Below are positions 7,137 through 15,981 of a DNA stretch of 38,599 bases, piece after piece. Origin of the DNA: Acidimicrobiales bacterium (GTDB taxonomy: Bacteria > Actinomycetota > Acidimicrobiia > Acidimicrobiales > Aldehydirespiratoraceae). The stretch lies in the NCBI GenBank assembly GCA_022425325.1, contig JAKMFW010000004.1, forward strand, positions 1 to 38,599. The letters run 5' to 3'. The notes beneath the pieces are model-generated. The model had not been told where the DNA came from and searched no databases. It saw only the letters and a list, made by a program, of their open reading frames with translations. The first letter of the stretch is position 1. Each line of letters opens with the position of its first letter. Made by a program: the position numbers and the translations under genes.

Positions 7137-8609
7137 ATGGCGGCCGAGTCTCTCCATCCCGTGCAACGTCCGGGACGCCACATCGAACTCGTTCTGCGCT
7201 TTCCGAGCCTGCCGGAAGCGCTCGTCGCGCTCGCCAACGACCCGTCGATCATCCCGGTCGCCGGCGGCACAGACCTCCTGCTCGACTTGCACCGTGGCGG
7301 CCCTGGCGAGCCGGTGACCCTCCTTGATCTGACCCCGATCCGTGAGCTGCAGGGGATCACCATCGCCAACGGCATCGTCCGACTCGGTGCACTCACGACC
7401 CACAACGACGTCGCCGGGCACCCGGAGCTTCCGGTGGTTGCGCTCCCACTTGCCCAGGCCTGCCTGGAGATCGGGTCGCCGCAGCTTCGCAACCGGGCCA
7501 CGATCGCCGGCAACATCGCCACCGCAAGCCCGGCCAACGACACGATTTCGGCGCTGCTCGCGCTCGACGCGATGGTCATCATCGCAAGCAACGGCGCCGA
7601 ACGGACGGTGCGTCTCGACGACTTCTTCACCGGCTTCCGTTCGACCGTCCTGCAACCGGGAGAGCTCATCACGGCGATCGAGTTCCCGACACTCGGTGAC
7701 TCCGAGTCGGGAATCTGGGCCAAGCTCGGCAACCGCGCCGCCCAGGCCATCTCGGTCGTTCATCTCGGGATCGTCGTCGACCGCGCCGACGACGGCGTCG
7801 TGCGTGACGCTCGCATCGCGATCGGTTCGGTCGCCGCTCGCGTCGAGGTGCTCCACGACGCCGCAGCGGCGCTCATCGGTCGAGCGCTCGACGAAACGTC
7901 GATCGCTGCGTGCGCCGAGGTCGCGGCCGCAGCCGTGGCTCCGCTCGACGATGTACGCGCGACCGCCGCCTACCGCTCTGCACTCATCCCGACCCTTGTC
8001 CGTCGTTCGCTCGACGCCATTCGCACCGGTACCACCGACCATCAGTGGCCGGGCCGGGTGCCGTGCCTGGTCGGCGATATGCCGCCCGGCACCAGCGAGC
8101 GGCGGGCAGTCGACGACAACTCCGAGATCCAGGTGATGCTCAACGGCGCACCGGTGAGTGGCCGAAACGCCGCCTCGGCGACCCTGCTCGACTGGTTGCG
8201 CGACGAGGCCGGGCTGACAGGAACCAAGGAGGGATGCGCCGAGGGCGAGTGCGGTGCCTGCACCGTGCAGCTCGATGGTGATGCCGTCATGGCGTGCCTC
8301 GTACCGGCCGCTCAGGTCGACGGCCACAGCGTCGCAACGGTCGAGAGCATGGCCGACCCCGATGGCACGCCACACGCGATCCAGCAGGCGTTCGTCGACG
8401 AATTCGCGGTGCAGTGCGGTTTCTGTATCCCCGGCTTCATCGTGGCGTCGGCCAGCCTCCTGGGCGAGATCCACGACCCGACCGACGACGACATCCGGCT
8501 CGGACTCTCCGGCAACCTGTGCCGTTGCACCGGCTATTACCCGATCATGCAGGCGGTCCGCCGAGCCAGTGTCGTGCCGGTCGAACTCAACGAGAGCGTG
8601 TTCGGATGA
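7137..8609 (+). CDS. Xanthine dehydrogenase-family FAD/[2Fe-2S] fusion subunit
   Basis: A 490-aa fusion. Residues about 18-295 are the FAD domain, with VAGGTDLLLD (41-50) and TIAGNIATASPANDT (122-136). A linker follows. Residues about 328-480 are a two-cluster [2Fe-2S] domain: Cys367, Cys372, Cys375 and Cys387 for the plant-type cluster and Cys427, Cys430, Cys462 and Cys464 for the helical cluster. The order FAD then FeS is reversed relative to canonical XdhA, where FeS comes first. It would carry electrons from the Mo chain encoded immediately downstream (4-nt overlap) to its acceptor. A purine substrate is inferred from the neighbours. Confidence 0.92.
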   Translation: MAAESLHPVQRPGRHIELVLRFPSLPEALVALANDPSIIPVAGGTDLLLDLHRGGPGEPVTLLDLTPIRELQGITIANGIVRLGALTTHNDVAGHPELPVVALPLAQACLEIGSPQLRNRATIAGNIATASPANDTISALLALDAMVIIASNGAERTVRLDDFFTGFRSTVLQPGELITAIEFPTLGDSESGIWAKLGNRAAQAISVVHLGIVVDRADDGVVRDARIAIGSVAARVEVLHDAAAALIGRALDETSIAACAEVAAAAVAPLDDVRATAAYRSALIPTLVRRSLDAIRTGTTDHQWPGRVPCLVGDMPPGTSERRAVDDNSEIQVMLNGAPVSGRNAASATLLDWLRDEAGLTGTKEGCAEGECGACTVQLDGDAVMACLVPAAQVDGHSVATVESMADPDGTPHAIQQAFVDEFAVQCGFCIPGFIVASASLLGEIHDPTDDDIRLGLSGNLCRCTGYYPIMQAVRRASVVPVELNESVFG

Positions 8610-10852
8610 GCGTCGGTCAGTCCCCGCTCCGCCACGACGCCGCCGCCAAGACCGACGGGTCGATCGAATACGCAGGCGATGCCGTGCCGGCCGGAGCACT
8701 GCACGCCGTTGTCGTCTTCTCGGGCCGGGCTCACGCCCGGATGCTGTCGATGTCGACCGATGCGGCACGTGCGGTGCCCGGCGTCGTCGACATCATCACC
8801 GCCACCGACGCGCCCGTGAACGAGTACGGCCTCACGATGCGCGACCAGCCTGCGCTCGTGGGGGTCGACCACACGGGTACAGCCGCCGTCGACGCTGCGG
8901 TCAGCCGCTGGGAAGCGGATCAGATCGCCGTTGTGATCGCCGAGACGCGCACCGCCGCCACCGCCGGCGCCGCCGCGATCGAGGTCGAGTGGGAGGACCT
9001 TCCGCTCGTCGACAACATCGACGCCGCGCTCGCTCCCGGGGCCCCGCTGGTCCACCCCGAGAACGGGCTCGACACCAACGCCTACCACCACCTTCGAATC
9101 CGCAAGGGCGATCCCGACTTCGGCTTCGCCTTGGCCTACGCCGTCGTCGACGAGGTGTACGAGGTCCCGCATCAGGAACACGCCTACCTTCAACCTGAGG
9201 CCGGCACCGCCTACATCGACGAGGAGGGCCGGGTCACGATCGAAATCGGTGGCCAGTGGACATCGGAGGATCGCGAACAGGTCGCTCACGTACTCGGGCT
9301 GCCCGAGGATCGGGTCCGGATCATCTACAAGGCGATCGGCGGCGCGTTCGGCGGCAAAGAGGACATGTCGATCCAGATCGCCCTTGGCTTGGCCGCGATG
9401 CGCCTCGCCGAACGTGGTGAGCACCGCCCGATCCACTGCCGGTGGTCACGGGAGGAGTCAATCGTCGGTCACCACAAGCGGCACCGGGGCCGCATCCGCA
9501 TCCGCCTGGGAGCGACCCACGACGGCACGATCACGGCACTCGAAGCCGACGTCGACCTCGACGCCGGTGCCTACAACTACACGTCCAACAAGGTGCTCGG
9601 GAACGCCCATCTGTCGGTCGCCGGCGCGTACCGCATCCCGCATGCCCGCATCGACAGCCGGGCGATCTACACCACCACCGTGCCGGGCGGTGCCTTCCGT
9701 GGCTTCGGTGGGCCGCAGGGCCACTTTGCGATCGAGTCGGCGGTCAACCGGCTTGCCGCCGAACTCGGGATCGATCCGGTCGAGATGCGCCTTCGCAACG
9801 CCCTCGTCGACGGCGACGACGGCATCACCCAGACCGTCATGCCCGAGGGGGTGAGCATGCGCGAAGTCATCACGGCGTGCTCCCTGCAGGCCGAACTCGA
9901 CGAGGCCCTCCCCGACCCTGCGCCCTTCTCCCCGATCGCATCGCTGCCCTCCGCCACGACCTCGCTGCGCAAGGGACGAGGGTTCGCCGCCGGGTTCAAG
10001 AACATCGGCTTCTCGTTCGGTTTCCCCGAGCGCTGCGAGGCCGAAATCGTCCTGCACGGCGACCCCGACGACGAGGCCCCGACGAGTGCCGAACTCTTCC
10101 ACGGTGGCGCCGAGGTCGGGCAGGGCGCTCATCTCGCCATGCGTCAGATGGCGTCCGAAGCCACGGGCGTCGCGCTCGATGACATCCACGGGCACTTCTC
10201 GGACACCGCCACCTCAGGCGACCCCGGCTCGGCGTCTGCGAGCCGTCTGACGTTCATGGCCGGCAATTCGATCCTCGGTGCCGCCGAGGAGGCCGAGAAG
10301 GCCTGGCGCGAGGGCGATCGGCCCGCTCGTGGCTTCTTCCGGTACACGCCGCCACCCACCGAGGCGCTCGATCCCGAGACCGGCGCCGGTGCGCCGAACT
10401 TCTGCTACGGCTACATGGCGCAGTGCATCGAGGTCACCGTCGATGTCGATACCGGCCACATCCGTGTCGACCGGGTCACGTCGACCCACGACGTCGGCAA
10501 GGCGATCAACCCTGCGCTTGTGCGCGGCCAGATCGAGGGGGCTGTCGTTCAGGCGCACGGCTACGCAATGAGCGAGGACCTCCAGCTCGCCGACGGCTTC
10601 ATCACGAACCCTCGGTTCTCGGGGTATCTGATTCCCGGCATCGGCGACATTCCGGTGCAGGTCGACAGCCAGATCCTCGAGCTCGCTGATCCGCTCGGCC
10701 CGTTCGGTGCCCGCGGCGTCGCCGAGATGCCGTTCATCACGTATGCGCCGGCGCTCACTGCGGCGGTATACGACGCCACCGGCGTGTGGTTCGACACGTT
10801 CCCGCTCACCCCGAGCCGGGTGCTCGCCGGGCTCCAGGCCGCGGAGGAGTAA
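8606..10852 (+). CDS. Xanthine dehydrogenase-family molybdopterin catalytic subunit
   Basis: Started at the ATG overlapping the upstream TGA (ATGA), giving 748 aa, normal for the Mo chain of this family. Motifs: GGAFGGKED (Mo-cofactor Gln/Gly loop region), AFRGFGGPQ, and GARGVAE at 701-707 with Glu707 as the catalytic base. It lacks the AYRCSFR loop of form I CO dehydrogenases, so CO oxidation is unlikely. It hydroxylates a purine, aldehyde or N-heterocycle using water as oxygen source; the specific substrate is not readable. The longer in-frame extension from 8294 lies inside the preceding gene and is rejected. Confidence 0.93.
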   Translation: MSVGQSPLRHDAAAKTDGSIEYAGDAVPAGALHAVVVFSGRAHARMLSMSTDAARAVPGVVDIITATDAPVNEYGLTMRDQPALVGVDHTGTAAVDAAVSRWEADQIAVVIAETRTAATAGAAAIEVEWEDLPLVDNIDAALAPGAPLVHPENGLDTNAYHHLRIRKGDPDFGFALAYAVVDEVYEVPHQEHAYLQPEAGTAYIDEEGRVTIEIGGQWTSEDREQVAHVLGLPEDRVRIIYKAIGGAFGGKEDMSIQIALGLAAMRLAERGEHRPIHCRWSREESIVGHHKRHRGRIRIRLGATHDGTITALEADVDLDAGAYNYTSNKVLGNAHLSVAGAYRIPHARIDSRAIYTTTVPGGAFRGFGGPQGHFAIESAVNRLAAELGIDPVEMRLRNALVDGDDGITQTVMPEGVSMREVITACSLQAELDEALPDPAPFSPIASLPSATTSLRKGRGFAAGFKNIGFSFGFPERCEAEIVLHGDPDDEAPTSAELFHGGAEVGQGAHLAMRQMASEATGVALDDIHGHFSDTATSGDPGSASASRLTFMAGNSILGAAEEAEKAWREGDRPARGFFRYTPPPTEALDPETGAGAPNFCYGYMAQCIEVTVDVDTGHIRVDRVTSTHDVGKAINPALVRGQIEGAVVQAHGYAMSEDLQLADGFITNPRFSGYLIPGIGDIPVQVDSQILELADPLGPFGARGVAEMPFITYAPALTAAVYDATGVWFDTFPLTPSRVLAGLQAAEE

Positions 10853-10868
10853 GGCGGGGGTAACGCCT
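10852..10868 (+). terminator. Weak hairpin after the Mo-subunit gene
   Basis: aggcg (10852-10856) pairs with cgcct (10864-10868) directly after the stop codon. The stem is only 5 bp and there is no T-run. Confidence 0.2.
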
Positions 10869-10884
10869 CTCTGGCGTCGACGCG

Positions 10885-10896
10885 TACTGTCGGCTC
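10885..10896 (+). promoter_or_regulatory. Leaderless -10 element for the DUF1214 gene
   Basis: TACTGT (10885-10890), 6 nt, then the ATG at 10897. Confidence 0.5.
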
Positions 10897-11985
10897 ATGA
10901 GGGACGAACAGCACCGAGACGACGTGGTCACCGGCAGGGCGTGGGCGGACTTTTGCGATGCCTTGAAATCGGCCGGCGATCTCATCACGGCGAACAGCAC
11001 GGACGACCTCGATCGCATCGAGGGTTTCCGCTATCTGAGCCGGCTGGCCCGTGGTGGGCTCACGGCGTTCATCGAGAACGGCGATCGAGTTCGCCCCTTC
11101 ATCCTGCCGATCCCGTTCAACCTGAAGATCGGTTGTGACAATCCCGACGCCGACTATCGCAATGTCGGGGTCGACCCTCGATTCGACTACCGCATTACGG
11201 GCACGCGCGGCACGGTCAACTTCCTCAGTATCGGCGCCTATTCGGGCGGCTACGGAACGAACTCGGCGACACCGGGTGCACAGGGGAACATCACCGACAA
11301 CGACCCGGACCAGGACCGGCCGATCGACATCATCGCCAGCGTCGAACCGCCAGAACTCGCACCCGGCCAGCAGTGGCTGGAGATGTCTCCGGCGACGACG
11401 GTGATCATCGTCCGGAACTTTTTCCTCGACCGGGAGCACGAACGATCGTCGGAACTCGAGATCGAGTGCCTGAATCCGCCGACCGAGCACCCCGATGCGC
11501 TGTCGGCCGACGAGTTCGCCACCGGACTCGCGATGAGCGGCTTCTACGTCCACGGCATCGTGCAGCGCTTCCTCGACTGGCTGGCGATGTTCCGTGAGAA
11601 CCCCAACACGCTCGAGTTTCTGCCCCAAGACGACGGCCCGGGCGGCTGGGGCGACCCGAATCAACTTTTCCGCCACGGCTGCTGGGATCTTCCGGAGGAC
11701 AAGGCGTTCCTCATCACCGTGCCGGCGATCGATGCCTTCTACTGGAACTTCCAGCTCAACAACATGTGGGAAGAGTCACTCGACTACCGACGCTTCCCCG
11801 TCACGGTCAACAAGCACACCGCCCGCTACGAGGACGACGGCACAGTCCGAATCGTCGTGAGCCGCACCGATCCGGGCTGGGGCAACTGGATCTCGACTGC
11901 CCACCACGATCACGGCACCTGGGGCCTGCGTTACAACCAGGTCGTCGAGGACATCCCGCCGACGATCGAACTCATCGACGTCTGA
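10897..11985 (+). CDS. DUF1214 domain-containing protein
   Basis: A 362-aa protein. The C-terminal half resembles DUF1214, with YWNFQLNNMWEESLDYR, VNKHTARYEDDGTVRIVVS and NWISTAHHDHGTWGLRY. The N-terminal DUF1254 partner domain found in many relatives is not apparent. Function unknown. No signal peptide is seen, unlike many DUF1254/1214 proteins. It sits between a Mo-hydroxylase operon and a convergent enoyl-CoA hydratase gene (3-bp gap), with its own predicted promoter, so a link to purine use is not established. Confidence 0.75.
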   Translation: MRDEQHRDDVVTGRAWADFCDALKSAGDLITANSTDDLDRIEGFRYLSRLARGGLTAFIENGDRVRPFILPIPFNLKIGCDNPDADYRNVGVDPRFDYRITGTRGTVNFLSIGAYSGGYGTNSATPGAQGNITDNDPDQDRPIDIIASVEPPELAPGQQWLEMSPATTVIIVRNFFLDREHERSSELEIECLNPPTEHPDALSADEFATGLAMSGFYVHGIVQRFLDWLAMFRENPNTLEFLPQDDGPGGWGDPNQLFRHGCWDLPEDKAFLITVPAIDAFYWNFQLNNMWEESLDYRRFPVTVNKHTARYEDDGTVRIVVSRTDPGWGNWISTAHHDHGTWGLRYNQVVEDIPPTIELIDV

Positions 11986-11988
11986 GCG

Positions 11989-12738
11989 TCATCGCCCCGG
12001 CCACTCGGGCGGTCGGCGCTCGAAAAACGCAGCGAGGCCTTCCTCGCGATCTTCGCTCGTGAGGATCGTGTTCATCGCTGCTTCCGTGGCGGCCCAGCCG
12101 GCCGCATCGTCGTCCTCGGAGATCGCGTCGAGTGCCGTGAGCGTGGCGCGGATCGATGTCGGCGCATTGAGTTCGATCCGTTCAGCGAGCGCGATGGCCT
12201 CGGCGACGGCCATGCCCGGCTCGACGACCCGGTTGACGACACCCAGGTCGGCCAGGCGCTGTGCCGAGACCGGATCCCCGGTCAGCAACATCTCCCTCGC
12301 CACGTTCAGGGGCAACGCCCGAGGCACCCGGAACAGACCTGCACTCGTTGCGACGAGACCACGCCGTACCTCGGGCAGTCCAAAGGTGGCCGACGAGGAC
12401 GCCACGATCAGGTGGCAGGCGAGCGCTATCTCGAAGCCGCCTCCGAAGGCGGAACCTTCGACTGCGGCGATGATCGGGGTGTTCGAGCGCCGACGGATGA
12501 TGCCGTACTCCCCGCCCCGGTCGGTCGGCGTGCCGGACCCTTCCGCAATGTCGGTGCCTGCGCAGAAGACCGTCGGTCCGCCGGCGATCACGATCGCTCG
12601 GACGGCGGGGTCATCCTCGCCGGCGTCGAGCGCAGCGCTGATCGATTCGGTCATTTCGCCGTTGATGGCGTTGCGCTTCTCGTCGCGGTCGAGCTGGACG
12701 ACGAGCACGCCACCGTGGCGTTCGGTCTTGACGGGCAT
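11989..12738 (-). CDS. Enoyl-CoA hydratase/isomerase family protein
   Basis: A 249-aa crotonase-fold protein starting at the ATG at 12738; the Arg/Ser-rich upstream extension overlaps the neighbouring amidohydrolase antiphase and is not coding. RDEKRNAIN, FCAGTDI (oxyanion-hole region), GGGFEIALACHL and FGLPEVRRG are present; the Glu in GGGFE and the Glu in LPEV correspond to the two catalytic acids of true hydratases. It probably hydrates an enoyl-CoA in beta-oxidation or a side pathway. TACCGT sits 6 nt before the ATG. Confidence 0.88.
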   Translation of the reverse strand: MPVKTERHGGVLVVQLDRDEKRNAINGEMTESISAALDAGEDDPAVRAIVIAGGPTVFCAGTDIAEGSGTPTDRGGEYGIIRRRSNTPIIAAVEGSAFGGGFEIALACHLIVASSSATFGLPEVRRGLVATSAGLFRVPRALPLNVAREMLLTGDPVSAQRLADLGVVNRVVEPGMAVAEAIALAERIELNAPTSIRATLTALDAISEDDDAAGWAATEAAMNTILTSEDREEGLAAFFERRPPEWPGR

Positions 12739-12750
12739 GCGCCGACGGTA
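12739..12750 (-). promoter_or_regulatory. Leaderless -10 element for the enoyl-CoA hydratase gene
   Basis: On the minus strand TACCGT (12745-12750) is 6 nt from the ATG at 12738, identical in sequence and spacing to the element before the SDR gene. Confidence 0.5.
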
Positions 12751-12832
12751 GTCCTCCCGTGGGGAACCCGAGCGCCTCACGATCTCGTAGCGCAGCGCCG
12801 TGCGTGAGAAAACGAGGGGGAGACCCGACGAC

Positions 12833-14218
12833 TCAGTCGGTCGGTTGGAAGCGACGAGCAGCCGCGGCGTGCGCTGCGAGCTTTTCGTCGAGATCCGGTG
12901 CGACGAGCAGGCCCGACTCGACGACCAGACGACCGGCGACGACCGTGTGCCAGGCCGAGTGGGGGCCGGTTCGCAGCCAGCCCTCGATGAGGTCGTCGAG
13001 CACGCCCGCGAAGATCGGGCCGTCGAGTTTCCAGACGGCAATGTCGCCGACCGCCCCGACCGACAGCTCGCCGATCTCGCCGATGCGGCCGAGGCAACCA
13101 GCACCGCCGCGGGTGGAGATCTCCAGGGCGGTTCGGGCATCCATTGCGTCGGCGCCGCTCTTCAGCTTGCCCTGCAGCATGGCGAGGCGGGCTTCCTGCC
13201 ACAGCGAGGCGGAGTCGGCCGACGAGGATCCGTCGCAGCCGAGGCCGACGTGACAGCCGGCGTGGCGGAGATCGACGACTGGGGCGATGCCCGACGACAG
13301 GATCATGTTCGAGCTCGGGCAGTGGGCGATCCCGACGCCGGCAGCGCCGAGCCGGGCGACTTCGTCCGGGTTCGGCATGACGACGTGAGCACCCCAACTG
13401 CGATCCGACATCCAGCCACAGTGCTCGTAGTAGTCGACGGGCCGCATGCCGAAGGTGGCGATGGCGTACTCGTCGTCCTCGCTGTTCTCGGCAAGGTGGG
13501 TGTGCAGACGGACGTCGAGGCGTTCGGCGAGTTCGGCGCTGCGGATCATGAGGTCCTCACTCACCGAGAACGGCGAGCAGGGGGCGAGCGCAACCCGAAC
13601 CATCGCGCCGTGGCTGCGGTCGTGATGGCGTTCCACCGCCCGTTGGGATTCGGCGAGGATGTCGTCTTCGTCTCGCACGGCATCGTCGGGTGGGAGGCCG
13701 CCGTCGCTCTCCCCCACCGACATCGACGCATAGGTCGGGTGGAAGCGCATGCCGAGATCGACTGCGGCCTGGATCTCCGCGCCGAGCAGGTCGCCCGCCC
13801 GAACCGGGTGGAGATAGTGGTGATCCGAGGAGGTGGTGCAGCCGGAGAGCGCGAGTTCGGCGAGCCCGACCCAGGCGGCGAGGTACTCGGCCTCCTCGTC
13901 GATCGCTGCGGTCCACAGCGGGTAGAGCGATTGCAGCCATCCGAAGAGCGGGGCGCTCGTCATCGGCGGGTAGGCGCGGGTGAGGTTCTGGAACAGGTGA
14001 TGGTGGGTGTTGACCAGGCCCGGGGTGACGAGGCAACCGCCGGCATCGACGATGCGCTCGGCATCAGGCATCGGGTCGGTCGAGCCCCCGACGCCGGAGA
14101 TCAACCCGTCGGTGATTGCCACCCAGCCTCCGGCGAGCTCGCGACGGTCATCGTCGACCGTGGCCACGAGGGCAGCCCCATGAATCAGGAGGTCGGCGCG
14201 AATCGGCAGGTCAGTCAT
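12833..14218 (-). CDS. 8-oxoguanine deaminase-like amidohydrolase
   Basis: A 461-aa metal-dependent amidohydrolase (TIM barrel flanked by a small beta domain). Metal and active-site segments: TPGLVNTHHHLFQNLTRA near residue 70, LAPCSPFSVSEDLM, LHTHLAENSEDDEY, AHCPSSNMILSSGIAPV and GLGCDGSSSADS. This set matches 8-oxoguanine deaminase rather than simple guanine or cytosine deaminases; the family also includes triazine hydrolases. It would convert 8-oxoguanine to uric acid plus ammonia in the cytosol. Its start overlaps the regulator gene upstream by 8 nt, so the two form an operon. Confidence 0.85.
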   Translation of the reverse strand: MTDLPIRADLLIHGAALVATVDDDRRELAGGWVAITDGLISGVGGSTDPMPDAERIVDAGGCLVTPGLVNTHHHLFQNLTRAYPPMTSAPLFGWLQSLYPLWTAAIDEEAEYLAAWVGLAELALSGCTTSSDHHYLHPVRAGDLLGAEIQAAVDLGMRFHPTYASMSVGESDGGLPPDDAVRDEDDILAESQRAVERHHDRSHGAMVRVALAPCSPFSVSEDLMIRSAELAERLDVRLHTHLAENSEDDEYAIATFGMRPVDYYEHCGWMSDRSWGAHVVMPNPDEVARLGAAGVGIAHCPSSNMILSSGIAPVVDLRHAGCHVGLGCDGSSSADSASLWQEARLAMLQGKLKSGADAMDARTALEISTRGGAGCLGRIGEIGELSVGAVGDIAVWKLDGPIFAGVLDDLIEGWLRTGPHSAWHTVVAGRLVVESGLLVAPDLDEKLAAHAAAARRFQPTD

Positions 14219-14705
14219 CGTCGTTGTGGATGGCGTTCAGGTAGTTGTAGATCGTGATGCGGCTGACCCCCATCATCTCGCCGACCGATTCGACCGCCTT
14301 GCGGAGCAGGAAGGCCCCCCGCTGATCGAGGATCCGGACGGCGGCCTGCTTCTGCTCACGACTGAGTTCGGCCAGCGGCGCGCCGAGTTGCTCCTCGACT
14401 GCGGCGACCATCTGGGCAAGAACATCGTGGAGGTCACCGAAGCGGGTGGTGGCCGGGCTCTCCCCTAATCGCACCTGCACGGCGGTCGCCCCGTGCTGAA
14501 GGGCAGCCTGGCTCATCGACTCGACCGCGGCCGTGACCGTGTCGGTCGGGCCGACGATCACCGTGGCGAACGGGCCCATCTCCGGCTCGAGACCGTGCTG
14601 GCGGCAGGCCTCCAACGCCATCGTGACGTGGTGGCCGGGCGCGCCTTCGACGAACGGCTCGACCAGGAACTCGGCCCGGATGTCGGCGGTTGCACTGGTA
14701 GCCAT
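14211..14705 (-). CDS. Transcriptional regulator with YkoF/MTH1187-like domain and HTH
   Basis: A 164-aa two-domain protein. Residues about 10-90 (EFLVEPFVEGAPGHHV, then EMGPFATVIVG and VQVRLGE) resemble the thiamine/hydroxymethylpyrimidine-binding MTH1187/YkoF fold. Residues about 113-158 (LSREQKQAAVRILDQRGAF to GVSRITIYNYL) match the DauR/YheO-type HTH. The arrangement suggests a ligand-sensing DNA-binding protein; the ligand may be a purine or pyrimidine-like molecule (inference). It is transcribed divergently from the M20 hydrolase across 31 bp and leads an operon with the deaminase, so it is the natural candidate regulator of this region. Confidence 0.8.
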   Translation of the reverse strand: MATSATADIRAEFLVEPFVEGAPGHHVTMALEACRQHGLEPEMGPFATVIVGPTDTVTAAVESMSQAALQHGATAVQVRLGESPATTRFGDLHDVLAQMVAAVEEQLGAPLAELSREQKQAAVRILDQRGAFLLRKAVESVGEMMGVSRITIYNYLNAIHNDDD

Positions 14706-14736
14706 GGCTTTGACAGTTTGTTAACTTCGCCCCGTT
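14706..14736. promoter_or_regulatory. Divergent promoter region with short inverted repeat
   Basis: The 31-bp gap is AT-rich compared with its surroundings. On the plus strand TAACTT (14722-14727) is 9 nt before the ATG at 14737. On the minus strand AACTGT lies 7 nt before the ATG at 14705. AGTT-N4-AACT (14715-14726) is an inverted repeat covering both, a possible autoregulatory operator. A TTGACA (14710-14715) is present, but its spacing to a plausible -10 is poor. Confidence 0.35.
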
Positions 14737-15981
14737 ATGGCAACCCTCTCGAGCGACCTGCGCATCGATATCGACCGGCTCAGCGATCGGCTGGCGGCGT
14801 TGGCCGAGATCGGCGCCATCGAGGGCACCGAGGGGTGCGCTCGCCTTGCCCTGACCGATGAGGACAAAGTGGGCCGCGATCTGGTCGTGTCATGGATGCG
14901 TGATCTTGACCTCACGATCACCGTCGACAGCATCGGCAACGTCGTCGGCGTCATGGGTGGCGAACACGACGGTCAACCCGTCATGACGGGCTCCCACATC
15001 GACACCGTGCGCACCGGTGGGCGCTACGACGGCAACCTGGGCGTGCTGGCCGGGCTCGAGGTGATCGAAACGCTTCGGGCCGCCGGCATCACCCCGCCGC
15101 GAGGTCTTGCTGTTGCGTTCTTCACCGACGAGGAGGGGGCCCGCTTCCCGCCCGACATGCTCGGCAGCCTCGTCTACGTCGGCGGCATGGGCGTCGAGGA
15201 GGCCCACGCGATCGAGGGCATCGACGGCGCCACCGTCGGGGGCGAACTCGACCGCATCGGATATCTCGGGCCTGCCCCGCTCCCCGCCCCGGCGCCGCAC
15301 GCCTTCGTTGAACTCCATGTCGAGCAGGGCCCGGTGCTGGAGGCCGAGGAACTGACCATCGGAGCGGTCACCGGCGTCCAGGGCATCAGCTGGACCGAAG
15401 TAAGCGTGACCGGCCAGTCCAACCACGCCGGCACCACCCCGATGGCGTTGCGCAAGGATCCCGCCGTCGTTGCGTTCCGGACGGCGGCATTTGTCCGCGA
15501 ACTGGCCGATGAACTCGGGGCCCCGCAGGTCGCAACCGTCGGCCGCATGCATCTGCATCCCAACCTGGTCAACGTCGTGCCCGCCACTGCCGAGTTCACG
15601 ATCGATCTGCGCCACACCGACAACGATGTGCTCCTCGATGCCGAACGCCGAACCCTCGAGTTCCTGCTCGAGGCGGCAGCTGCGGAGGGCTGCACGGTCA
15701 CGACGAAGAGCCTGGCCCGCTTCGATCCCGTCGAGTTCGACGACGCAGTCGTCGCCTGCGTGGAGCAAACGGCCCTCACCCAGGGCCACACCGTACGCCG
15801 CATGCCATCCGGCGCCGGCCACGACGCCCAGATGCTGGCCCGTGTCTGCCCGACCGGGATGATCTTCGTGCCATCGGTGAACGGGCTGAGTCACAACCCG
15901 GCCGAGTACACCAGCCCGGCCGATCTCGAGGCAGGCGCCAACGTCCTGCTCCAGGTCATGCTCGAATTGGCGGCGACATGA
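14737..15981 (+). CDS. Allantoate/N-carbamoyl-L-amino acid amidohydrolase (M20)
   Basis: A 414-aa Zn-dependent hydrolase of the allantoate amidohydrolase / ureidopropionase / L-carbamoylase group. Metal-site segments: GSHIDTVRTGGRYDG (His87, Asp98) and TDEEGARF (Glu132-Glu133); GQSNHAGTTPM marks the dimerisation domain; SGAGHDAQML and SHNPAEYT complete the site. These enzymes hydrolyse ureido or carbamoyl groups, releasing CO2 and ammonia in purine, pyrimidine or hydantoin breakdown. Its stop overlaps the nitrilase start by 4 nt, and the regulator lies divergently upstream, placing it first in a catabolic operon. Confidence 0.88.
   Translation: MATLSSDLRIDIDRLSDRLAALAEIGAIEGTEGCARLALTDEDKVGRDLVVSWMRDLDLTITVDSIGNVVGVMGGEHDGQPVMTGSHIDTVRTGGRYDGNLGVLAGLEVIETLRAAGITPPRGLAVAFFTDEEGARFPPDMLGSLVYVGGMGVEEAHAIEGIDGATVGGELDRIGYLGPAPLPAPAPHAFVELHVEQGPVLEAEELTIGAVTGVQGISWTEVSVTGQSNHAGTTPMALRKDPAVVAFRTAAFVRELADELGAPQVATVGRMHLHPNLVNVVPATAEFTIDLRHTDNDVLLDAERRTLEFLLEAAAAEGCTVTTKSLARFDPVEFDDAVVACVEQTALTQGHTVRRMPSGAGHDAQMLARVCPTGMIFVPSVNGLSHNPAEYTSPADLEAGANVLLQVMLELAAT

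Noticed and set aside
8294-8605. N-terminal extension of the first Mo-subunit gene
   Set aside because: It lies fully inside the preceding gene in another frame; the ATGA overlap at 8606 is the natural start.
7071-8768. A 565-aa open frame on the minus strand
   Set aside because: Antisense shadow of the FAD-FeS fusion gene.
12739-13140. N-terminal extension of the enoyl-CoA hydratase
   Set aside because: It is antiphase to the amidohydrolase coding region, Arg/Ser-rich, and the ATG at 12738 has a matching -10 element.
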